A DNA stretch of 11,469 nucleotides from contig JAKSDN010000670.1 in NCBI GenBank assembly GCA_022360075.1, positions 1 to 11,469 of the forward strand, in the 5' to 3' direction. The notes beneath the pieces were generated by a model. It saw only the letters and a list, made by a program, of their open reading frames with translations, was not told the DNA's origin and searched no databases. This document shows, in pieces, positions 1-5,799 of the stretch; the stretch's first letter is position 1; every line of letters starts with the position of its first letter. Position numbers and translations under genes: made by a program. Origin of the DNA: Kiloniellales bacterium (GTDB taxonomy: Bacteria; Pseudomonadota; Alphaproteobacteria; Kiloniellales; JAKSDN01).

Positions 1-1
1 G

Positions 2-196
2 TCCTACGACTTCGGCTGGAGCTCCACCTGCTGCGACAGCGGCTCGAGCAGCAGCTACGACGATGACGGCGGTAGCAGCAGTAGCTCCAGCGGCACGGGC
101 GCGCAAAACGCCTGGGGTGCCGGCGACATGCAGGCCTACGACCGCATCATGAGCGGCACCGCCACCTGGGAAGACAAGTCGCGCTACGGTTACTGA
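2..196 (+). CDS. Hypothetical protein, C-terminal fragment (Ser/Gly/Asp-rich tail)
   Basis: This reading frame is open from the left edge and ends at a TGA (194-196), giving 64 visible residues of the C-terminus of a gene that starts outside the window. The visible part has a Cys-Cys pair, two serine runs (4 and 6 Ser) flanking an Asp-Asp-Asp-Gly-Gly stretch, and a less biased end with aromatic residues (AWGAGDMQAYDRIM, then RYGY before the stop). Such a low-complexity tail looks flexible and possibly secreted or surface-exposed, but that is inference. I recognise no family and assign no function. The frame choice rests on the absence of stops and the orderly peptide after the Ser-rich part. 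It is followed by 180 bp of non-coding DNA before the signalling operon, so the two are probably separate transcription units. Confidence 0.55.
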   Translation, partial: SYDFGWSSTCCDSGSSSSYDDDGGSSSSSSGTGAQNAWGAGDMQAYDRIMSGTATWEDKSRYGY

Positions 197-256
197 GACC
201 GCTTCTGGTTCGGCGCCGCTCAGTATTAACCGTTTCTTAACCAATTCAGTGACGTC

Positions 257-299
257 ACCGCGGACTTCTGCCGCTGCTTTGACAACGACCGCGGTTTTT
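257..299 (+). terminator. Weak candidate intrinsic terminator after the truncated first gene
   Basis: ACCGCGG at 257-263 can pair with CCGCGGT at 289-295 and is followed directly by a run of T (295-299). The loop is 25 nt, long for an intrinsic terminator, and the stem is only 7 bp. It lies about 60 nt after the stop of the first gene, so position and T-run are suggestive, but the structure could be chance in GC-rich DNA. Confidence 0.25.
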
Positions 300-311
300 A
301 ACCAAAAACAT

Positions 312-342
312 TTGATAAAACTTTATACATATGCCATAGAAT
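312..342 (+). promoter_or_regulatory. Tentative sigma70-type promoter for the signalling operon
   Basis: The ~80 bases before the kinase start (about 296-376) are far richer in A/T than the rest of the window, as expected of a promoter. TTGATA (312-317) resembles a -35 box and TAGAAT (337-342) a -10 box, but the 19-nt spacer is long. TATATA at 354-359 and AATAAT at 340-345 are alternative -10 elements without good partners. A perfect TTGACA at 279-284 has no -10 at the right distance. The exact promoter is undecided. No other promoter-like region is seen before or within the three genes. Confidence 0.3.
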
Positions 343-370
343 AATCTATTCGCTATATACGGATAGTATT
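343..370. repeat. Imperfect palindrome just upstream of the kinase start
   Basis: CTATTCG (346-352) and CGGATAG (360-366) are inverted copies with one mismatch, separated by 7 nt (CTATATA). The symmetry extends outwards as AAT (343-345) against ATT (368-370) if one base is skipped. It ends 6 nt before the ATG, where a ribosome binding site would be expected, so it could be an operator or an mRNA hairpin limiting translation. No known operator consensus is recognised. Confidence 0.35.
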
Positions 371-376
371 GCTTTT

Positions 377-2164
377 ATGCAAAGCGGCTCATTTGCCGGT
401 GACGGGCTGTATCGCGAGCTCGCCGAATTCGCAGACGAAGCTCTCCTGGCCAGCGACAGAGGCACCATCTGCTTTGCGAACGTCGCCGCCTGCCGGCTCT
501 TGGGTGCGCCGGAGCTCGGCGAGCTGGTCGAACGGCCCCTCAACACGATCTTCGACGAAAGCGCCTGTGCTCAGCTCTTCTCGCCCGATGCCAAGAACGC
601 GCCCTTCCCGACGACGCTAAGGCGCCTCGACGGCACCAACCTCGCCGCCCGCGTCCACGCCAAGACCCGGGACGCGGAGAATCAGAGAACGACGCTTTCG
701 CTGTCGCCGCTCGCGCAAGCAGCGGCGAACCTGGACGCCTCGTGGGTCCTCGAGGCGATGCCAGCCGGCGTTGTCGCCATCGACCGCACCGGGACGATCC
801 GGCTCGTCAACTCGGCGCTCGAACGCATGTTCGGCCGGGCGCGAACCGAGTTGTTCGGCCGAGCCGTCGAGGAACTGCTGCCCGAGCGTTTCCGCGGCGG
901 CCACGTCAGCCTGCGTGCCGATTACTGGCGCGATCCGACACCCCGGGCCATGGGCCAGGGCCGGGAGCTCTTCGCCCTGCGCGCCGACGGCACCGAGTTC
1001 CCGATCGAGATCGGCCTCAACCCGATCCATACGCCGGACGGCGTCTGGGTGCTGGCCGCCGTCGTCGAGGTGACCGCGCGCAAGGCGATGGAAACCGCGT
1101 TCAAGACGCTCGTCGACGCGGCGCCCTACGGCATGATCATGGCCAACGCCCAAGGCGAGATCGTGCTCGTCAACGGCACGACGGAAAGCCTGCTCGGCTA
1201 CGGCCGCGACGAGCTGCTCGGCAGGCCGCTCGAGATGCTCCTGCCGGAACGCTATCGCGCCGAGCATTCCTCCCACCGCGCGGCCTTCCGCGCGTCGCCC
1301 AGCCCGCGGATCATGGGTTCCGGCCGCGATCTGACGGCCCTGCACAAGAACGGCCTGGAAGTACCGGTCGAGATCGGCCTGACGCCGATCTGGTGGAACG
1401 AGGAATTCATGATCGTCGCCGCGATCACCGACATCAGCGTCCGCAAGAAGATGGAGATCGACCTCCGCCAGGCGAACCAGCATCTGGAGGAGTTCACCTA
1501 CGTCGCCTCGCACGATCTCAAATCGCCGCTGCGGGGCATTTCGAGTCTTATCGAGTGGATCGCCGAAGACCTGGACGAAACCGAGCGCAAGAAGGTCCAA
1601 CACAACCTCACGCGGACCAGCGATCGCATCGCGCGCATGGAACGCCTGATCGACGACATGCTGAAGTTCGCTCGTGCGGGCCGCGTGACGACCGACCTCG
1701 AGACGACCGACCCAGCGGCCGTGATCGCCAACATTCTCGACATGCACCTGCCGCCGAACGGCATCGAAGTCTTCGTCCGTTCCGAGGTCGCGCCTTTTGT
1801 CGCCGCCAAGACCCCGATCGAGACCGTGCTGCGCAACCTCATCAGCAATGCCTTCAAGCACCATGGCGGCGAGAGAGGCCGGGTCGAGATCACGGCCGAG
1901 AATGAGAACTCCTATTGCGTTTTCACGGTCGCGGACGATGGCGTCGGCATTCCGGGACAGGCCCGGGACCGCGTGTTCCGCATGTTCCAAACCGTGTCCA
2001 CGAGCGAGCGCCAGGGCTCGGGCTTGGGTCTGTCGATCAGCAAGCGGCTCGTCGAGGCTCATGGCGGACGCATCGCCTTGCTGCCCGGCGAGCAAGGACA
2101 GGGTTCCGTCTTCCGGGTCTGGTGGCCCCGCTTCCTGAGGAAAGAAATCGATGACCGAGAGTGA
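377..2164 (+). CDS. Soluble multi-PAS sensor histidine kinase (PAS-PAS-PAS-HisKA-HATPase)
   Basis: A 595-residue kinase with no signal peptide or membrane segment, so a cytoplasmic sensor. Order: a degenerate PAS-like region (about 11-115), two related PAS domains (about 122-233 and 243-354), a short coiled linker, HisKA (about 370-436) and HATPase (about 477-588). The H-box reads ASHDLKSPLRG with phospho-acceptor His379. The N-box has Asn487 and Asn491, the G1 box DDGVG (520-524) and the G2 box GSGLG (547-551), so the catalytic core is intact. The H-box style resembles kinases that pair with Rcp1-type regulators, which fits the next gene. Both later PAS domains have a LLPERFR/LLPERYR motif, then a His (176; 297) and an Arg exactly 20 residues on (196; 317), as in the haem PAS domains of FixL and DosP. 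Ligand binding is untested. ATG 377 is the first start in frame; no Shine-Dalgarno is evident, and the gene overlaps the next by 14 nt. Confidence 0.93.
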   Translation: MQSGSFAGDGLYRELAEFADEALLASDRGTICFANVAACRLLGAPELGELVERPLNTIFDESACAQLFSPDAKNAPFPTTLRRLDGTNLAARVHAKTRDAENQRTTLSLSPLAQAAANLDASWVLEAMPAGVVAIDRTGTIRLVNSALERMFGRARTELFGRAVEELLPERFRGGHVSLRADYWRDPTPRAMGQGRELFALRADGTEFPIEIGLNPIHTPDGVWVLAAVVEVTARKAMETAFKTLVDAAPYGMIMANAQGEIVLVNGTTESLLGYGRDELLGRPLEMLLPERYRAEHSSHRAAFRASPSPRIMGSGRDLTALHKNGLEVPVEIGLTPIWWNEEFMIVAAITDISVRKKMEIDLRQANQHLEEFTYVASHDLKSPLRGISSLIEWIAEDLDETERKKVQHNLTRTSDRIARMERLIDDMLKFARAGRVTTDLETTDPAAVIANILDMHLPPNGIEVFVRSEVAPFVAAKTPIETVLRNLISNAFKHHGGERGRVEITAENENSYCVFTVADDGVGIPGQARDRVFRMFQTVSTSERQGSGLGLSISKRLVEAHGGRIALLPGEQGQGSVFRVWWPRFLRKEIDDRE

Positions 2165-2576
2165 GCTCAACGTACTGCTCGTCGAAGACGACGACGTCGA
2201 GGCCGAAGCGGTGACCCGCAGCTTTAAAAAGCACGGCCTGCCCTTTCCGGTGGTCGTTGCCGGAGACGGCATGGAAGCCCTCGGCGTGCTGCGCGGAGAG
2301 CGCCCGGAGATCAAGATCGAGAAGCCTTACGTCGTCCTGCTCGATCTCAATATGCCGCGCATGAACGGCTTCGAGTTCCTGCAGGAGCTGCGAGCGGACG
2401 ATCTTCTGAGTAACAGCGTCGTCTTCGTGCTGACGACTTCGGACTCCGACGTCGACAAGAGCCGCGCCTATCAGGACCACGTCGCCGGCTACATGGTGAA
2501 GGCCAGCGTCGGGCCTCAGTTCATGAAGCTGGCGCAGCTCCTTAAGGACTACCGCGACGCCGTGGAGCTGCCATGA
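2151..2576 (+). CDS. Single-domain response regulator, Rcp1-like
   Basis: A 141-residue stand-alone receiver domain without an output domain. The acidic pocket is Glu12-Asp13-Asp14, the phospho-acceptor is Asp65 in LLDLNMPRMNG, Thr95/Thr96 occupy the switch position, and Lys117 (GYMVKA) is the conserved lysine. The loop before the Asp strand (residues about 48-60) and the LNMPRMNG motif are typical of the Rcp1 family, which partners with phytochrome-like and PAS-containing kinases. The start overlaps the end of the kinase gene by 14 nt and is preceded by a good Shine-Dalgarno, GAGGA at 2137-2141, with 9 nt spacing, inside the kinase coding sequence. This argues for translational coupling. The expected role is to accept phosphate from the upstream kinase, either to signal by protein contact or as a phosphate sink or relay. 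Which of these applies cannot be read from the sequence. Confidence 0.93.
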   Translation: MTESELNVLLVEDDDVEAEAVTRSFKKHGLPFPVVVAGDGMEALGVLRGERPEIKIEKPYVVLLDLNMPRMNGFEFLQELRADDLLSNSVVFVLTTSDSDVDKSRAYQDHVAGYMVKASVGPQFMKLAQLLKDYRDAVELP

Positions 2577-4324
2577 ACGAACGCAACGATCGAGGCCCAG
2601 CACGGATCCTGATCGTCGACGACGACGACGTCGACCGTGAGACGCTGCGGCGGATGATCGCTGCGTTGCCGTTAGATGTGGAGATTGAAGAAGCGGTGTC
2701 AGGCATCGCTGCGCTCGAGGTAGTCAACGCCGAGCCCTTCGACTGCATCCTCCTCGATTATCACCTCAGCGACGGTGTCGGAACGGATTTCGTCGCTCTC
2801 TTCAACGAAAAAGAAGAGGTCGCGTGTCCGATCATCCTGGTCACGGGCATGGGCAACGAGATGGTCGCCGTCAAGGCCATGCGCGAGGGCGTCTACGACT
2901 ACCTTTCGAAGCACAACCTGGACACCGAGCAACTGCAGAACACCATCGAAAGCTGCCTGCGCCGAGTGCAACTGGAGAAAGAGCTGAAGCACAGCCAGGA
3001 TCGGCTCAGGTGGCTCGGCCTCTACGACAGCCTGACCGGCCTGCCCAACCGCAACCTCTTCTTCGACCGCCTGGAGCAGGCGGTTCACGCCGTCGACCGC
3101 AGCAACACGGGCTTCGCCCTGCTGATGATCGATCTCGACCTCTTCAAGGAAGTCAACGACAGCTTCGGCCACGGCGCCGGCGACCAGGTGCTGGCGGAAA
3201 TCGGCCGGCGCTTGCAGAAGGCGGCGCGAGTCTCGGATACCTACGCCCGCATCGGCGGCGACGAGTTCGTCGCTATCCTGATGGGCACGCACACGGTCGA
3301 GGGCGCCTGCGTGGTCGCCGATTCGCTCTGCGCGGCGATCAAGCAGCCGATCCACCTCGGCGACACGCTCGTCACCGTCGGCGCGTCGATCGGCGTCGCC
3401 TTGGCGCCGCTCCACAGCAAGAGCGGCCGCGAGCTCCTGGCCCAAGCCGACCTGGCCATGTACAGCGCCAAGCAAAGCAGCCGCGGTTACGAAGTGGCCC
3501 GCGGCGGCCCCACGGAGCTCGCCGAAGTCAGCTCGATCGTGGTCGCGTCCCAGATCGCCGAGGCCATCAACCGCCGCGAGCTGGTCCTGTTCTTTCAGCC
3601 CAAGGTCTCCTTGAAGAGCGGCGAACTCGCCGGGGTCGAGGCGCTCTTGCGCTGGAACAAGCCGGGCGACGGACTGATCTCACCGAACCGCTTCATCCCG
3701 GCCATCGAGCGGACGGCGACGATCGCGCCGGTCACCTACCTGGTGCTCGACCTGGCGCTCGACCAGATGCGGCGCTGGCGCGACCAGGGCTGGAACGTGC
3801 CGGTCTCGGTCAACCTCTCCGCCCGCATGCTGGACGATCCGGCGCTTGCCCAGCGCATTGCGTCCGACGTCGCCGCGCGCGACCTGCCTGCCGAGCAGCT
3901 TACGTTGGAGATCACCGAGACCTCGCTGATGAGCGACCCGGTCGGGGCCAAGCGGGTGCTCGCCGCCTTGTCCGAGGCCGGCTTCGCCATCTCGATCGAC
4001 GACTTCGGGACCGGCTACACCTCGTTCCTGCATCTGAAAGAGCTCGACATCCACGAGATCAAGCTCGACAAGGCCTTCATCGACGGCTTGGCGAGCCAGG
4101 GCCGCGACGAGTCGATCGTGCGCAGCGTTGCCATGCTCAGCAAGGGCTTCAAGATCGATCTGGTCGCCGAGGGCATCGAGAGCCGCGACCGCGTGCCGCT
4201 ACTGAAGCAACTCGGCTGCACGCTCGGCCAGGGCTACAGCATCGCCCGCCCCATGCCGGCCGACGAGATCGTCTCCTGGTGGGCGATCTGGCAGTCTTCG
4301 GAACAGCGGGCCTTCGCCGCGTGA
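2573..4324 (+). CDS. REC-GGDEF-EAL response regulator, predicted bifunctional c-di-GMP enzyme
   Basis: A 583-residue cytoplasmic protein with an N-terminal receiver domain (about 10-125), GGDEF diguanylate cyclase (about 147-310) and EAL phosphodiesterase (about 325-570). In the receiver, the acidic pocket is Asp16-19, the phospho-acceptor Asp62, the switch Thr91 and the lysine Lys113. The cyclase has intact GGDEF at 228-232 and an I-site RVSD at 219-222, five residues upstream, so product inhibition is expected. The phosphodiesterase has EAL at 356-358, the Asn of VNLSAR, Glu446 (EITE), Asp476-Asp477 (DDFGTG), Lys497, Glu533 (AEG) and Gln553 (QGY), the residues needed for metal and substrate binding. 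Both activities are therefore plausible, with phosphorylation likely setting the balance. The ATG shares an ATGA overlap with the previous stop, with GGAG at 2564-2567 as ribosome binding site. The gene ends 19 bp from the convergent NlpD-like gene. Confidence 0.93.
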   Translation: MNERNDRGPARILIVDDDDVDRETLRRMIAALPLDVEIEEAVSGIAALEVVNAEPFDCILLDYHLSDGVGTDFVALFNEKEEVACPIILVTGMGNEMVAVKAMREGVYDYLSKHNLDTEQLQNTIESCLRRVQLEKELKHSQDRLRWLGLYDSLTGLPNRNLFFDRLEQAVHAVDRSNTGFALLMIDLDLFKEVNDSFGHGAGDQVLAEIGRRLQKAARVSDTYARIGGDEFVAILMGTHTVEGACVVADSLCAAIKQPIHLGDTLVTVGASIGVALAPLHSKSGRELLAQADLAMYSAKQSSRGYEVARGGPTELAEVSSIVVASQIAEAINRRELVLFFQPKVSLKSGELAGVEALLRWNKPGDGLISPNRFIPAIERTATIAPVTYLVLDLALDQMRRWRDQGWNVPVSVNLSARMLDDPALAQRIASDVAARDLPAEQLTLEITETSLMSDPVGAKRVLAALSEAGFAISIDDFGTGYTSFLHLKELDIHEIKLDKAFIDGLASQGRDESIVRSVAMLSKGFKIDLVAEGIESRDRVPLLKQLGCTLGQGYSIARPMPADEIVSWWAIWQSSEQRAFAA

Positions 4325-4343
4325 GCGAGGCGCTTGTCCGGCG

Positions 4344-5489
4344 CTAGCCCGCCTGAGCCGTCGCGCGCGGCGCCAGAACCTGGGTCGGGTCGATGGCGCG
4401 GGTGCCCTTGCGGATCTCGAAGTGGAGCTGCGGGCTCGCGACATTGCCGCTGCTGCCGACGGCGGCGATCGGCTGGCCGCGCCGCACCCGCTCGCCGCGC
4501 CGCACTTGCATGTCCTGGATGTGGGCGTAGGCCGTGACCCAGCCGCCGCTGTGCTTGATCAGCAGCAAGTTGCCGAAGCCGCGCAGCTCATTGCCGGCAT
4601 AGGCCACGACGCCGTTCTCGGCCGCCAGCACCGGCGTGCCGCGCGCCGCGGCGATGTTGAGCCCGTCGTTGTGCAGGCCCCCGCCCTTGGGGCCATAGCC
4701 TGAAAGGATGCGCCCCTTCACCGGCCAGAGGAACTTGCCGCCCGACCGCGCCGGCGGCTCGGGCAGCGGACCGCGCGGCTGCGTTGCGGTCGCCGCGGGC
4801 CTGCGAGCCTCCTGGACACTCGGCGCGCGCGCGACTTGGCGCTGCGGATTGCGACGGGGCAGCGGCCGGCCCGTCTCCGCCTGCGAGGTCGAGGGAACGG
4901 CAGCCACGGTCGCCACTGGTTGTGCGGCCGGAACTGGCGCTGTGGCCACCTGGCCCGGGGGGTCGGGCAGGACCAGTCTTTGGCCGGTCGTGATCCGATA
5001 AGGCGGCGCGATGCGGTTCAGCCGCATGAGCTCGGCCATGTCGACTCGGTAGCGCCGCGAGATCCCGTAGACGGTATCGCCGCTGGCGACCAAATGGATG
5101 CGTGCCCTCGGCAGCGTCAAGCGCCGCCCGACGCTCAAGATGAAGGGGGGAGTCAGCGCGTTCTCGTCGATCAAGCTGCGCACCGGTAGGCCGAAGCGCC
5201 GCGCGATGCTGAAGACCGTGTCACCCGGCGCGACCTGGTAGCTGGAGGGTCCGGCGAGAGTCAGCGCCGCCGCTTGCGGCGCGCCGGTCGTAGCGCCCCC
5301 CAGGAACCCGGGCGGCGGCGCCGGCTTCAAGCGCGGCAGCGGCGGCGGATCGCTCGGCGTGCCGGCCAAAGGCAGATCCGGTCCCCGCGCGCAGCCGGCG
5401 AGGACGGCGAGGAGGCAGAGGGCGAAGGTGTGGGCTGTGCGAAAGAGGCGGCCGCGCCGTGCGCCGCGAGGGATCCCTACCTTTGGCAT
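4344..5489 (-). CDS. nlpD: NlpD-like lipoprotein with two LysM domains and a degenerate LytM (M23) domain
   Basis: With the start chosen here the protein has 381 residues. A basic N-terminus and hydrophobic stretch lead to a lipobox LAGC with Cys33, indicating a lipoprotein. LysM domains follow at about 83-127 and 131-175, a Pro/Ala-rich linker to about 252, and a LytM/M23 domain to about 373. The LytM zinc site is damaged: the HxxxD positions read Asn274 and Asn278 (a His sits one residue early, 273), and the usual HLH reads QLH (354-356), although His323 of YAH remains. E. coli NlpD and EnvC are likewise inactive and act by switching on cell-wall amidases at the septum; the same role is inferred here. 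Location after surE-pcm matches the E. coli surE-pcm-nlpD order. The frame is open back to 5609, but that extension is encoded partly by an intergenic palindrome, so ATG 5489 is preferred; 5534 (ATG) and 5504 (GTG) are alternatives. No strong Shine-Dalgarno supports any. Confidence 0.85.
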   Translation of the reverse strand: MPKVGIPRGARRGRLFRTAHTFALCLLAVLAGCARGPDLPLAGTPSDPPPLPRLKPAPPPGFLGGATTGAPQAAALTLAGPSSYQVAPGDTVFSIARRFGLPVRSLIDENALTPPFILSVGRRLTLPRARIHLVASGDTVYGISRRYRVDMAELMRLNRIAPPYRITTGQRLVLPDPPGQVATAPVPAAQPVATVAAVPSTSQAETGRPLPRRNPQRQVARAPSVQEARRPAATATQPRGPLPEPPARSGGKFLWPVKGRILSGYGPKGGGLHNDGLNIAAARGTPVLAAENGVVAYAGNELRGFGNLLLIKHSGGWVTAYAHIQDMQVRRGERVRRGQPIAAVGSSGNVASPQLHFEIRKGTRAIDPTQVLAPRATAQAG

Positions 5490-5579
5490 GGATGTGGCCC
5501 GCACTCCCAGCTCGCTCAAGGCACGCCTCGACATCGACAACAAGCGATCGGCACTTTGCGCCTGCCACCTTTTTGAATT

Positions 5580-5662
5580 GTCATTGCCGGGCTTGACCCG
5601 GCAATCCATCAGGGTCCGAGTCTCGGACTTCGATGGACCCTCGGGTCAAGCCCGAGGGTGAC
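5580..5662. repeat. Mosaic intergenic inverted repeat with three hairpins
   Basis: The element begins with GTCA (5580-5583) and ends with its complement TGAC (5659-5662). The left arm forms a 9-bp hairpin (5583-5591 with 5597-5605, loop CTTGA). The right arm forms another (5637-5645 with 5651-5659, loop TCAAG). A central hairpin pairs GTCCG (5614-5618) with CGGAC (5624-5628), and CCATC (5606-5610) pairs with GATGG (5632-5636). Read on opposite strands, the two arms share the core GGGCTTGACCC but have different outer stem bases, each still self-complementary. This resembles the palindromic repeats scattered through alphaproteobacterial genomes. Translated, it gives the spurious peptide CRVKPGND found in many misannotated proteins. 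Here it lies between pcm and the NlpD-like gene and could act as an mRNA-stabilising or terminating structure. Confidence 0.8.
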
Positions 5663-5799
5663 ACCAAAAAGAACCAAGGACCAATTCACCCAAGTACGCT
5701 CTCTCTTCTCTAACAGAGCTGCCGGCTCAAGCATTCTCGAAAGGGAAAGGACGAGGGACACTTCATGCCAGCCTCCCCGCGCCCAATCCAGCACGCCTC
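5663..5799. other. Non-coding spacer between pcm and the palindromic repeat
   Basis: Together with the repeat and 5490-5579 this makes a 310-bp gap between pcm and the NlpD-like gene. The spacer is less GC-rich than the flanks and has a purine-rich stretch (about 5739-5758). I see no convincing gene. A plus-strand frame from ATG 5765 runs antisense into pcm and has no family resemblance. A promoter for the NlpD-like gene could lie here or downstream of the repeat on the minus strand, but no clear -35/-10 pair is visible. A short inverted repeat GCCTCT/AGAGGC (5795-5800 with 5803-5808) overlaps the pcm stop and lacks a T-run. Confidence 0.4.

Noticed and set aside
279..284. Perfect -35 hexamer TTGACA
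   Set aside because: No -10-like sequence occurs 16-18 nt downstream; that stretch reads ACCAAAAA.
311..324. Possible FNR/FixK box (TTGAT-N4-ATCAA) before the kinase, suggested by the oxygen-sensing idea
   Set aside because: The left half TTGAT (312-316) is present but the right half reads CTTTA rather than ATCAA.
617..2314. A 565-codon open frame on the minus strand opposite the kinase
   Set aside because: The plus strand encodes an intact PAS/HisKA/HATPase protein; the antisense translation shows no recognisable domain.
2824..4347. A 507-codon plus-strand frame overlapping the GGDEF-EAL gene in another frame
   Set aside because: The translation is dominated by Arg, Pro and Gly and has no motifs; the GGDEF-EAL frame explains this DNA.
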